The notes beneath the pieces are model-generated. The model searched no databases and was not told where the DNA came from. It saw nothing but the letters and a program-made list of their open reading frames with translations. 11,347 nucleotides of DNA from Streptosporangiaceae bacterium (GTDB taxonomy: Bacteria; Actinomycetota; Actinomycetes; Streptosporangiales; Streptosporangiaceae): contig JASHOI010000729.1 in the NCBI GenBank assembly GCA_030041195.1, positions 1 through 11,347 of the forward strand, in the 5' to 3' direction. The number at the start of each line of letters is the position of its first letter. Positions within the stretch are counted from its first letter, which is position 1. Shown one piece after another: positions 1 to 6,546 of the stretch. A program made the translations under genes and the position numbers.

Positions 1-1025
1 TGAGAGCCGGTGGCGGGCTCCGCGGTGGCGGCGGGCTGGGCGTCGGCCGGCTGGCCGGGTGTGCCGTGCAGCAGGGCGGCGGCGAGCCGGTCCAGCACAT
101 CGTGGTCGACGCGGCCGGTGACCACCGGGACGATCTGGGCGTCGCAGTCATCGCCCGGCCCCGCAGTGGCCTGCCCGGCCCAGGCCGCTTCCGCGCCCGG
201 CGCGCCGGGCAGGCCGCGCAGCCGGTCCAAGTCCATGTGCACCACGATTTGGGTGGGCTGCCCGGCGCGGTCGGGCAGGCAGCCAGACGCGATCAGCCGC
301 CGGCACGCATCTTCCAGCGCGTCGTGCTGACGCTGGCCCTTGGTCCGCTCATCCTCCGGGCCGCGGCGCTTGCCCAGCGCATCCAGCACCGCGCCCACCG
401 CCGCGGCACACCCCGGCGTCAGGTTCCCGTCCAGCTTCCCCGCACCCTCAAACGTGGTGTCCAGGTGCACCGACCGGCGGGTGAACCCGTCATCGCCGTC
501 GCCGTCCGGCCGGGCGCAGTGCTTGCGGATCTCCTCAGCCAGCCTGCCCAGGTCATCCAGCTCGGCACCGGTGGCGGCGGCGCCCAGCAGAATCGCGTCG
601 GCGTCGCCCCGGACCTCGTCGGGCAGCGGGTCGGTCCACTTGCAGATCTGCTGCGCCCACGACTCGGAGATCGTCGCGTCGGCCAGCGCGTCGCCGACGG
701 CGGGGTGGGCGGCCAGCCGGCCCACCCAGCGCAGCGCGGCGGCGGCCGCGCCGCCGCTGACCTGGGTCTGCCACTTCAGCCATACCCGGGCCGAGCCGTG
801 CCCGTCGTCGTTGAACCCGCACTGGGCGTCGAACGCCGACAGCGTGCCAGCCTGGGCGGCCGTCAGCCGTGACTCCATCCGCTCCAGCGCGCGCAGGCAG
901 TCGGCCTGCTGTGCCGTCGGCAGCGATGCCACATCCGCCGTGGCCAGATGAGCCAGCCCAGCCTCGGCCATCGCCACCGCCTCGGCGACGGTGGCCGGCA
1001 CGCGCGGCTGGCCTGGCTGGCACAT
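1..1025 (-). CDS. DUF222 (13E12 repeat) protein, HNH-endonuclease family, 3' end outside window
   Basis: The reading frame is open from an ATG at 1025 to the window edge, giving 341 residues. Residues about 20-170 look like the helical DUF222 domain. Residues about 228-270 (TKGQRQHDALEDACRRL, then GxLPDRAGQPTQIVVHMDLDRL) match the conserved part of the actinobacterial 13E12 repeat family. In that family an HNH nuclease domain normally follows near the C-terminus. That part lies beyond the left edge, so nuclease activity cannot be judged here. A GGGAGG sequence at 1037-1042 sits 11 nt before the ATG, slightly far but usable. The gene diverges from the GrpB gene with 141 bp between the starts. 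Such proteins are multicopy in many actinomycetes and have been suspected of mobility, but their cellular role is not settled. Family assignment is firm; function is not. Confidence 0.85.
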   Translation of the reverse strand, partial: MCQPGQPRVPATVAEAVAMAEAGLAHLATADVASLPTAQQADCLRALERMESRLTAAQAGTLSAFDAQCGFNDDGHGSARVWLKWQTQVSGGAAAAALRWVGRLAAHPAVGDALADATISESWAQQICKWTDPLPDEVRGDADAILLGAAATGAELDDLGRLAEEIRKHCARPDGDGDDGFTRRSVHLDTTFEGAGKLDGNLTPGCAAAVGAVLDALGKRRGPEDERTKGQRQHDALEDACRRLIASGCLPDRAGQPTQIVVHMDLDRLRGLPGAPGAEAAWAGQATAGPGDDCDAQIVPVVTGRVDHDVLDRLAAALLHGTPGQPADAQPAATAEPATGS

Positions 1026-1153
1026 TGAGTCGAAGACCTCCCGCCGGTTCCCGGTGGCTCGATGTTCAGTTCGAATCTAGCGCAGGGGTCTGACAATTCT
1101 GGGCGTACCGCGACGAGAATTCCCGGCCTCATTCGCCGGGTGGCGGTGCCTAG

Positions 1154-1169
1154 TATCGTCGCGCTTGTG
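1154..1169 (+). promoter_or_regulatory. Candidate -10 element for a leaderless GrpB transcript
   Basis: TATCGT at 1154-1159 fits the actinobacterial -10 pattern TAnnnT. It is followed by 7 nt and then GTG at 1167. An overlapping TAGTAT lies at 1151-1156. A transcript starting at or just before the GTG would have almost no leader, which agrees with the absence of a purine-rich ribosome binding site. No good -35 hexamer is visible. The same arrangement, TATCGT-7 nt-GTG, precedes the nucleotidyltransferase gene at 5733. Confidence 0.4.
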
Positions 1170-1778
1170 GCGTTTCCCGACGAGCCGGGCCAAGTCACGA
1201 TCGTGGACTACCAGCCGGGCTGGCCCGAGGAGTTTGATCGCATCGCGGGCGAACTGCGCGCGACACTGGGCCCGGGCGCGCTCGCCATCGACCATGTGGG
1301 GTCGACATCGGTGCCGGGGCTCGAGGCCAAGGACTGCATCGATGTTCAGGTCACCGTGGCGGCCCTCGATGAGGCGTGGGCTGTTGCGCGGATGGGCTCA
1401 ATCGGGTTCCGGCGCCGGCCAGAGCCGTGGAACCGCGTCGAGGTGAGCGGTGGTGTGGCGTGCCCGAAGCTGGTCTTTGCCCCGCCGCCCGGCCAGCGAT
1501 TGTGCAACGTCCACTTCCGGGAGCAGGGCGGACAGGGCGCCAGGTTCGCGCTGCTGTTCCGCGACTACCTGCGGGCCGATGAAAGCGCGCGGCGGGCGTG
1601 GGGCGCGTTCAAAAGGCGACTGGCCGCAACCGTGCCCGATTTGGCCGACTACGGCCAGATCAAGGCTCCGGCGACCGAGGTGCTGATGCGGGCCGCCGAG
1701 CTGTGGGCCGCCGAGACGGGATGGACGGCGAGGCAGCGGCAAGCTCAGCCGCCCGAGACGCGGACCTCGTACCAGTAA
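1167..1778 (+). CDS. GrpB/UPF0157 family protein (nucleotidyltransferase fold)
   Basis: This 203-residue protein belongs to the GrpB/UPF0157 family, which shares the nucleotidyltransferase fold. The signature is HVGSTSVPGLEAKDCIDVQV at residues 43-62, with the glycine-serine loop and a conserved Asp (D59). It is followed by the family's typical RLCNVHF strand and FRDYLR helix. The family has no firmly established reaction; some members are fused to dephospho-CoA kinase (CoaE) in actinobacteria, but no such fusion is seen here. The GTG at 1167 is chosen because homology begins right after it and a -10-like TATCGT lies 7 nt upstream. An in-frame ATG at 1062 would add 35 residues without family character. 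The last 34 bp overlap the end of the convergent membrane-protein gene. Identity is strong, substrate unknown. Confidence 0.85.
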   Translation: MAFPDEPGQVTIVDYQPGWPEEFDRIAGELRATLGPGALAIDHVGSTSVPGLEAKDCIDVQVTVAALDEAWAVARMGSIGFRRRPEPWNRVEVSGGVACPKLVFAPPPGQRLCNVHFREQGGQGARFALLFRDYLRADESARRAWGAFKRRLAATVPDLADYGQIKAPATEVLMRAAELWAAETGWTARQRQAQPPETRTSYQ

Positions 1779-2722
1779 CCGCCGTTCAGGTCGAGGTTGT
1801 TGCCGGTGGCCTGACCGGGGTGGCTGTCGCCGATGTAGGTGTACAGGGGGTGCCCGTCGTAGGTGGCCTGGATCGTTCCGTCTGTGCGCTTGATCGTGCC
1901 GAGCGTGCCGGTGACACCGGGACCGGCCTTCTGCGCGCCATACACCGGCGGCCAGTAGGCCGCACAGGCCCCGTAGCACGCCGATTTCGTCGGGGTGTCC
2001 GGGGCGAACCAGTACAGCGTCATGCCCTTAGAGTTGGTGAGCACGGTAACGCCCTTGATCTGGGTCGTCTTCAGCACCTGGCCGGAAGCCGCGGAGGCGG
2101 ATGACGACGAGGCCGGGGCGCTTGGCGGGGTGGCGGCCCCGGCCACGGCGACTCCGAGCAGGACAACTGCCAGCACCGAAATCCCGCCGATCCCAGCGAG
2201 CGCACCGGGGAGACCGTCCAGCGCCCGCGTAATCGTTGAGCCATGGGCGGCGTGCTGCGGCCCAGGAGTCAGGGCCAGCACGGCCAGCACCGCGAACGCG
2301 GCGATCTCAACCAGGCCGGCCACGATCCCAGATGTCGTGCGGACCTCGCGGAAGCCGAACAGGCCGAACCAGATCGACAGCAGGTAGCCGCCCAGCGTGG
2401 CCAGCGCGAACAGGGCTCCGGCCAGGGCACCGAGCCGACTGCCGAGCACCCCGACGACAGCGGCCAGGACGAACGCGGCGATGACCTGCAGAAGGAACAG
2501 CACGCCGATCGTCGGGATCGTCCGGTACCCGGTCAGGTACAGGTCAAGGTGGATAGCGCCGGTGACGACGAGCAGGCCGGCCCCGGCCACCCGCAGAGCC
2601 AACGGTTGCCATGTCCGCTGTGGGCGATTTAGATGATTTGGGTGATTCGGACGTTGCGCATGCGGCGCGCGCAGCACGTGCTGCACGTGCTGCTGGTGCT
2701 GAGGGCGGTGCGACGTGCTCAT
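1745..2722 (-). CDS. Five-helix membrane protein with C-terminal COG4315-type Yx(FWY)xxD domain
   Basis: The 325-residue protein has three parts. Residues 1-38 are cytoplasmic, rich in His, Gln, Pro and Asn. Residues 41-196 hold about five hydrophobic segments (roughly 41-59, 68-92, 97-123, 130-151, 172-196), the first two joined by IHLDLYLTGYRTIPTIG. After a Ser/Ala linker (200-213), the remainder should lie outside the membrane and resembles the COG4315 / Lipoprotein_15 'secreted repeat'. It has two Yx(F/Y)xxD motifs, YWFAPD (237-242) and YTYIGD (294-299), and the conserved CYGACAAYWPP (C249, C253). Members are usually lipoproteins; here the domain is tethered by a multi-helix membrane part. 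Biochemical function is unknown. The start is uncertain: the ATG at 2722 has GGAG only 1 nt upstream, and a GTG at 2734 is possible. An upstream GTG-type start at 2869 adds sequence without family features. Confidence 0.75.
   Translation of the reverse strand: MSTSHRPQHQQHVQHVLRAPHAQRPNHPNHLNRPQRTWQPLALRVAGAGLLVVTGAIHLDLYLTGYRTIPTIGVLFLLQVIAAFVLAAVVGVLGSRLGALAGALFALATLGGYLLSIWFGLFGFREVRTTSGIVAGLVEIAAFAVLAVLALTPGPQHAAHGSTITRALDGLPGALAGIGGISVLAVVLLGVAVAGAATPPSAPASSSSASAASGQVLKTTQIKGVTVLTNSKGMTLYWFAPDTPTKSACYGACAAYWPPVYGAQKAGPGVTGTLGTIKRTDGTIQATYDGHPLYTYIGDSHPGQATGNNLDLNGGYWYEVRVSGG
2674..2700. repeat. Three tandem 9-bp units encoding the Gln/His-rich N-terminus
   Basis: GCACGTGCT occurs at 2674-2682 and 2683-2691, followed by a variant GCTGGTGCT at 2692-2700. 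Read on the minus strand these units encode the QHQQHVQHV stretch of the membrane protein. The repeat length is a multiple of three, so copy-number change would keep the frame. Each perfect unit contains the CACGTG palindrome. Confidence 0.7.
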
Positions 2723-3172
2723 ACTCCATTTCACGACACAGTGACGGATCCGGTTCAACGCCGCCGCCCGCCGCGAGGACGGGAGGCCGGCAAGAGCAGA
2801 GCGGGCGGGTCGCTCGGAGCAGAACCGGGTTGGGACCGGACGGGAACGAACTCTGGTGCAGGGTCCCAAGCGCAGCTCTCGCAGCGAGAGATGGCAGCAA
2901 CGACCCGAAACGTGCCCCTTCCGCCGTCCCTGGCCGGTCCCAGAAACGGGGCAATCCGGGCGTAAAATCTCATGATCGGGTTATTGGGGAATCCTGTCAG
3001 TCAATACGACTGACAGGATTCCCCAATCTGACAGGATTCCCCGTTAGTTGGCCGCCGATCCCGACTGGGGGGACTGCTGGGGCCAGCGGGGCTGGTGGTA
3101 CGGCAACGGGCGGGCACGGGCTGGCGCCGGGCGCGGGGCGCGGGCCGCCCACGCGACCTGGGCGGGTGCGGG
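2723..3172. other. Gene-poor stretch between membrane protein and phosphatase
   Basis: About 450 bp without a recognisable gene. Frames open across it read as low-complexity Arg/Gly/Pro/Ala sequence typical of antisense GC-rich DNA and resemble no family. On the minus strand it must hold the end of the phosphatase transcript and the promoter of the membrane protein; a weak TTGAAC lies about 30 bp upstream of the ATG at 2722. Its main content is the inverted/direct repeat at 2983-3042. A short hairpin, CTCTCG-CAG-CGAGAG, is at 2876-2890. Base composition dips around 2960-2990. Confidence 0.6.
2983..3042. repeat. 20-bp perfect inverted repeat plus a third direct copy of its core
   Basis: ATTGGGGAATCCTGTCAGTC at 2983-3002 is perfectly inverted at 3008-3027 around the 5-nt loop AATAC. 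The core CTGACAGGATTCCCC occurs in forward orientation at 3010-3024 and again at 3028-3042 (18-bp period), and inverted at 2986-3000. The structure lies 146 bp past the phosphatase stop and about 260 bp before the membrane-protein start, both on the minus strand. The paired part could act as a U-tract-less terminator. The third unpaired copy instead suggests a protein-binding array or a dispersed genomic repeat. No start codon or gene is associated with it. Confidence 0.9.
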
Positions 3173-4912
3173 TCAGGCGGTCGCCGCGGACTCCTCCGAA
3201 GCCCGGAGGCCCGACGGGCCGTCCGAGCGCGGCCTGACCAGGGTGAACGTCTCGAACTCGGTGTAGTTGGGCGTGGGCGCGCCGGGCTCGCCGGTGGTGG
3301 GGTTGACCGGGTCGGCGCCGACCGCGTGGTACTGGGTGACCGTGATGCTGGTGATCCCGCCCGGCACCCCCGGGTCCACGTCAAACACCGCGATGCCGTA
3401 GCCGGTGGAGGTGTCCCGCCGGGCCGACCACGTGGCGTCCTCCACGGCGTCGGCGGCCGCGCGCTCGTACACGTCCGGCGTCGACGTCGCCACCGGCCGG
3501 TTCGCGTGCGTGAACACCTTGGCCTGGGGCAGGCCGTCCGCCTTGTCCACGCCGTAGTCGTCGAGGTTGGCGTCGGTCCCGCCGCAGCCAAGAACCAGGT
3601 GCACGGTGCCCTGGCTGGTGTCGAACACGCCCGTGTCGTCGGTCGTCACCGGGTGCGGCCGCAGCGTCTGCACCGGCGCGCCGGTGGCCACCTCGGTGCC
3701 TACGATGCTGTCGAAGCCGCGGCACGGGAACGACCGCTCGTAGTCGTGGTCGTGGCCGTTGAGCACGAGGTCGACCTGGTACCGGTCGAACAGCGGCAGC
3801 CACTGCTCACGGATCCCGAGGTCGGACCCGTTGCCGGTGACCGAGGATGAGCAGGCGATCTGATGCATCTGCGCGATGATCCAGTCGACCGAAGAATCCG
3901 AGCGCGCGGCCGCGAGCGTCCGCTCCAGCCAGGCGGTCTGCGCGCCGCCCGAGTAGCCGTGGATGTAGAACGAGGTGCCCGGCTCGATCGGCGGGTTGCC
4001 GGTGCTCGCCACCGGCGTCAGCGCGGTGGGCCCGGCCACGAACGCCCCGGCGTCCTGGAACACGACGTCGTCGGCGTCCAGCGAGATGAACAGCACCGCG
4101 CCCACCCGGAACGAGTACCAGCGCCCGCGAAACCAGGGGACGCCGTTGTCCGGCAGCAGGTAGCGGGTCAGGTACGAGGTGAACCCCTGCGGCCCGTTGT
4201 CGAACTCCACCTCGTGGTTGCCGGGGCACGGCATCCAGATCCGGTTCGCGGCCGACGACTGGTTGTTGTTGCCGAAGTCCTGCCACACCTCTGGCTGCGT
4301 GGCCGGGTTCAGGTCCGCGTAGCACAGGTCGCCGTTGAGCAGGTGGAACAGGGGCCGGAACGATTCGACGGCCGCCACGGCGTAGGCGCTCTGGCCGTAG
4401 GAGAGCACCCACTGCGTGTTCGGCGTGGCCAGGTCGCCGAAGCTGGTGAACCGGAACGGCGCGCGCCCAGCGGGCGCGGTGCGCAGCGCGGCGGAGAACG
4501 GCGGCGAACTGCCGTCGTTGTCGGCCGTGGCCGTGTAGGAGTACTCGGTGTCCGGCGCCAGCCCGGTGATCTGGGCGTGATAGGTCCAGACGGTCTCGCC
4601 GTTGATGCCGTCGGTGTAGGTCCGCTGGATCGCGCGGACGGTGCGGCCGAATCCGCCGTCACGGCTCAGCAGCACCCGCGCGCCGGTGGCCTGGCCGGGC
4701 GAGGCCCAGGACACGGTCACGCTCGACGTCGGGTCCGCGCCCCAGGTGAGATGAATCTGCTCCGGAGTGCCATCGGCGGCTCCACCCGAGGCCGGCGAGG
4801 CTGGACGGGCAGCGCCAAGGACCGTGAGCGGGCCCGCAGCGGCGAGCAGCCCGGTGCCGCCCGCGCCAACCAGAATCTGCCGACGGGTAAAGGAGGAGCC
4901 ATCGTGGTTCAT
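3173..4912 (-). CDS. Tat-exported purple-acid-phosphatase-like metallophosphoesterase
   Basis: The 579-residue protein is a secreted phosphomonoesterase-type enzyme. It starts with a twin-arginine signal (FTRRQILVG, R10-R11, then a hydrophobic stretch to about residue 35). A fibronectin-III-like purple acid phosphatase N-domain follows (about 50-147), then the dinuclear-metal catalytic domain (about 152-450). Ligand motifs are all present: GD at 159-160, GDLCY (D195, Y198), GNHE (N232, H233), H350 in AQMHQ, and GHDHDYER (H387, H389). Y198 is the position that gives the purple colour in characterised enzymes. The first motif reads GDLA rather than the common GDxG. A C-terminal segment (about 495-560) resembles the family's terminal domain. 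The ATG at 4912 is preferred: it puts the Tat motif near the N-terminus, while a GTG at 4945 lies within the likely operator. The DUF899 gene ends 74 bp upstream. Physiological substrate is unknown; phosphate scavenging is inferred. Confidence 0.9.
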   Translation of the reverse strand: MNHDGSSFTRRQILVGAGGTGLLAAAGPLTVLGAARPASPASGGAADGTPEQIHLTWGADPTSSVTVSWASPGQATGARVLLSRDGGFGRTVRAIQRTYTDGINGETVWTYHAQITGLAPDTEYSYTATADNDGSSPPFSAALRTAPAGRAPFRFTSFGDLATPNTQWVLSYGQSAYAVAAVESFRPLFHLLNGDLCYADLNPATQPEVWQDFGNNNQSSAANRIWMPCPGNHEVEFDNGPQGFTSYLTRYLLPDNGVPWFRGRWYSFRVGAVLFISLDADDVVFQDAGAFVAGPTALTPVASTGNPPIEPGTSFYIHGYSGGAQTAWLERTLAAARSDSSVDWIIAQMHQIACSSSVTGNGSDLGIREQWLPLFDRYQVDLVLNGHDHDYERSFPCRGFDSIVGTEVATGAPVQTLRPHPVTTDDTGVFDTSQGTVHLVLGCGGTDANLDDYGVDKADGLPQAKVFTHANRPVATSTPDVYERAAADAVEDATWSARRDTSTGYGIAVFDVDPGVPGGITSITVTQYHAVGADPVNPTTGEPGAPTPNYTEFETFTLVRPRSDGPSGLRASEESAATA

Positions 4913-4929
4913 TTCGAAAGCCTGACAAA

Positions 4930-4951
4930 ACACCGTGAACGTCACGTGACC
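4930..4951 (-). promoter_or_regulatory. Candidate PHO box (two 11-bp direct repeats) upstream of the phosphatase
   Basis: Read on the minus strand, GGTCACGTGAC (4951-4941) is followed directly by GTTCACGGTGT (4940-4930). Streptomyces PhoP boxes consist of 11-nt direct repeat units beginning with a GTTCACC-like heptamer. Here the heptamers are GGTCACG and GTTCACG. The site ends 17 bp before the ATG at 4912, in the promoter position expected for a phosphatase gene under PhoR-PhoP control. The match is by eye only. Confidence 0.4.
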
Positions 4952-4958
4952 ACGTGAC
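4941..4958. repeat. 18-bp near-palindrome with two CACGTG cores
   Basis: GTCACGTG (4941-4948) and CACGTGAC (4951-4958) are exact inverted copies separated by AC. The element lies in the 74-bp gap between the DUF899 stop and the phosphatase start, and its left half overlaps the candidate PHO box. It could be a dimeric regulator site in its own right, or a by-product of the direct repeats. Confidence 0.6.
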
Positions 4959-4986
4959 GATCAGGAACGCCAGCGACGGTGAACTC

Positions 4987-5694
4987 CTAGCTCCGGTACT
5001 CGTCGTGCCGGCGCACCCAGAACTGGGGGTCGTCGTGGCCCGCCTCGCCGCGGCCCTTGGGGACCAGGTCCAGGTACTGGTAGGCGCCATTCATCATGTC
5101 GATGCCCCGTGCGTACGTCGAGTAGGTGTGGAACACCCGCCCGCCGTCCCCCGCGTAGAAGACGCTGATGCCCTCGCGGTCCGGGGCGCCGGGCCCGCCG
5201 GGACCGTAGTTGTACACCGCCGTGCCGTCGGCCAGGGTTTCGGGCCTGAACGCTACGCCGAAGTCGTAATTGAAGTCCGTACCGCCGGACGAGAACCAGG
5301 GGAACGACCAGCCCATCCGTTTGGCGTACGCCGCGAGCTTTGGCTGCGGAGCCCGGGAGATCGCGACCAGGGTCACGTCCCGGGCGTTCAGGTGCTCCGT
5401 GGTGCCGTTGAAGCTGTCCGCCCAAAACGAGCAGTGCGGGCAGCCCTCGCCGGCGTCCGGAGGGAACATGAAGTGGTAAACGATCAGCTGGCTGCGCCCG
5501 TCGAATAGCTGGGTAAGGCTTCTCGTCCCGTCCGGGCCCTCGAAGAAGTACTCCTTGGTGACCGCCTCCCAGGGCAGGTCACGCCGCTGCTGGGCGAGTT
5601 CCTCGCGCAGCCGGGCGAACTCCTTCTCCCGTTCCAGCAGCGCCTTGCGCGCGCTGACCCAGTCTTCCGCGGACACCACCGCGTGCTCATCCAC
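4987..5694 (-). CDS. DUF899 family thioredoxin-fold protein
   Basis: The 235-residue protein matches the DUF899 family over its full length. It starts with a charged helix (WVSARKALLEREKEFARLR, 12-30). A thioredoxin-like core follows, with LIVYHFMFPP, then GCPHCSFWADSF (C85 and C88 forming a CxxC), and later WSFPWFSSGGTDFNYDFG. The family is predicted to be a cytoplasmic thioredoxin-like oxidoreductase, but no reaction is established. There is no signal peptide. The GTG at 5694 is well supported by AAGGAGG, whose GGAGG core (5702-5706) lies 7 nt upstream. It diverges from the nucleotidyltransferase gene with only 38 bp between starts, so the two promoters must overlap. It could be cotranscribed with the phosphatase downstream, although that gene appears to have its own control site. 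Confidence 0.88.
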   Translation of the reverse strand: MDEHAVVSAEDWVSARKALLEREKEFARLREELAQQRRDLPWEAVTKEYFFEGPDGTRSLTQLFDGRSQLIVYHFMFPPDAGEGCPHCSFWADSFNGTTEHLNARDVTLVAISRAPQPKLAAYAKRMGWSFPWFSSGGTDFNYDFGVAFRPETLADGTAVYNYGPGGPGAPDREGISVFYAGDGGRVFHTYSTYARGIDMMNGAYQYLDLVPKGRGEAGHDDPQFWVRRHDEYRS

Positions 5695-5701
5695 CGCGCA
5701 A

Positions 5702-5706
5702 CCTCC
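5702..5706 (-). promoter_or_regulatory. Strong ribosome binding site of the DUF899 gene
   Basis: GGAGG on the minus strand, within AAGGAGG, is spaced 7 nt from the GTG at 5694. It fixes this non-ATG start. Confidence 0.8.
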
Positions 5707-5719
5707 TTGCCGCCCACGC

Positions 5720-5735
5720 TATCGTCGCCACCGTG
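5720..5735 (+). promoter_or_regulatory. Candidate -10 element for a leaderless nucleotidyltransferase transcript
   Basis: TATCGT at 5720-5725 is followed by 7 nt and the GTG at 5733, with no Shine-Dalgarno sequence in between. Hexamer, spacing and start codon are the same as upstream of the GrpB gene at 1154-1169. The implied -35 region falls on the ribosome binding site of the divergent DUF899 gene, and no clear -35 hexamer is visible. Confidence 0.4.
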
Positions 5736-6542
5736 CGCAGCGACGAGGCATTTTGTGGCTACGTCGTCGGCCGGCTCGCCGGCCTGCCCGGCGTCAGGGC
5801 CGTCGCCCTGGGCGGTTCCCGGGCCGCCGGCACCAACCGCCCGGACAGCGACTGGGACCTCGCCGTGTATTACCGCGGCGGGTTCTCCCCGGACGACCTG
5901 CGCGCGGTCGGCTGGCCGGGAACGGTGTTCGAGATCGGCGGCTGGGGCGGCGGCGTGTTCAACGGGGGCGCGTGGCTGCAGGTCGACGGGCGCAAGGTCG
6001 ACGTGCACTACCGCGACCTGGACGACGCCGAGTTCCGGCTCGCCGAGGCGCGGGCCGGCCGGTTCGGCATCGAGCGGCTGCTGTTTTACCTGGCCGGGAT
6101 CCCCACCTACGTCGTCCTGGCCGAACTCGCGGGCAACAAGGTGCTGGCCGGCGAGCTGCCCGCCGAGCTGAGCCCGCCAGCGTACCCGGACGCGCTGCGG
6201 GTCTCGGCGTCGCGCCGCTGGTGGCAGGACGCGCGCGCGACGCTCGAGTACGGCCGGAGCGCCTACGCCGAGCGCGGCCGGGTCACCGAAACCGCCGGCA
6301 CGATCGCGGTGGCGGCGTGCCAGGCCGCGCACTCCGTGCTGGCCGCGGGGGCGCAGTGGGTGACCAACGAGAAGACCCTGCTCGACCGGGCCGGCCTGCG
6401 CGACGTGGACGAACTCCTGGCCGGCCTCGATCCCGCCGCGCTCACCGGCGCCGTCGACCTGGCGCTCGATCTGCTCGGGGCCGCGGTGGGCCGGGCTGAC
6501 CAGGGTTCGGCGGTGCCGCGCCGCACGGGTGGTGTTGGATAG
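5733..6542 (+). CDS. DNA polymerase beta-type nucleotidyltransferase domain protein
   Basis: The 269-residue protein has an N-terminal nucleotidyltransferase domain (residues about 5-100). It shows the GGSR loop (27-30), the acidic pair in DSDWDLAVYY (D40, D42), and a third acidic residue D90 in RKVDVHYRD. All three catalytic positions are therefore present, and an active NMP transferase is plausible. The rest is a helical domain (about 105-250) with NEKTLLDRAGL at 212-222. The target cannot be read from the sequence; relatives modify small molecules such as aminoglycosides, RNA ends or proteins. The GTG at 5733 follows a -10-like TATCGT at leaderless spacing. Its stop lies 4 bp before the preferred peroxidase start (6547), so it may head an operon with peroxidase and shell. 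Its C-terminus (VPRRTGGVG) shows no encapsulin-targeting motif. Confidence 0.82.
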   Translation: MRSDEAFCGYVVGRLAGLPGVRAVALGGSRAAGTNRPDSDWDLAVYYRGGFSPDDLRAVGWPGTVFEIGGWGGGVFNGGAWLQVDGRKVDVHYRDLDDAEFRLAEARAGRFGIERLLFYLAGIPTYVVLAELAGNKVLAGELPAELSPPAYPDALRVSASRRWWQDARATLEYGRSAYAERGRVTETAGTIAVAACQAAHSVLAAGAQWVTNEKTLLDRAGLRDVDELLAGLDPAALTGAVDLALDLLGAAVGRADQGSAVPRRTGGVG

Positions 6543-6546
6543 ACGG

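Noticed and set aside
66..872. Long plus-strand open frame of 268 codons (and another at 340-951)
   Set aside because: It is antisense to the DUF222 coding sequence, which has clear family motifs. The translation is Arg/Pro/Ala-rich without any recognisable domain, as expected from GC-rich complementary strands.
1090..1120. CTGACA ... GAGAAT as a -35/-10 pair upstream of GrpB; CTGACA also resembles the repeat core at 3010
   Set aside because: The spacing of 19 nt is long and the -10 match is poor. Similarity to the repeat core is limited to 7 bp and is consistent with chance.
2876..2890. Hairpin CTCTCG-CAG-CGAGAG
   Set aside because: Only 6 bp with a 3-nt loop and no U-tract. Such short inverted repeats are frequent in GC-rich DNA, so it is not called as a terminator.
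2611..3237. Plus-strand open frame of 208 codons crossing the gene-poor stretch
   Set aside because: It overlaps the membrane-protein N-terminus and the repeat at 2983-3042. It has no family signature, no ribosome binding site and strongly biased composition.
4913..4945. Alternative GTG start at 4945 for the phosphatase
   Set aside because: It would put 11 unrelated residues before the Tat signal and make the start codon part of the palindrome and candidate PHO box.
3863..4957. Plus-strand open frame of 364 codons, with further frames at 3095-3850
   Set aside because: These lie antisense to the phosphatase, which has a complete Tat signal and all metal ligands. The plus-strand products show no domain.
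5555..6499. Plus-strand open frame of 314 codons overlapping the nucleotidyltransferase
   Set aside because: It is a shifted frame of the DUF899/nucleotidyltransferase region, mostly Arg/Gly/Ala. The alternative frame holds the GGSR and DxD motifs.
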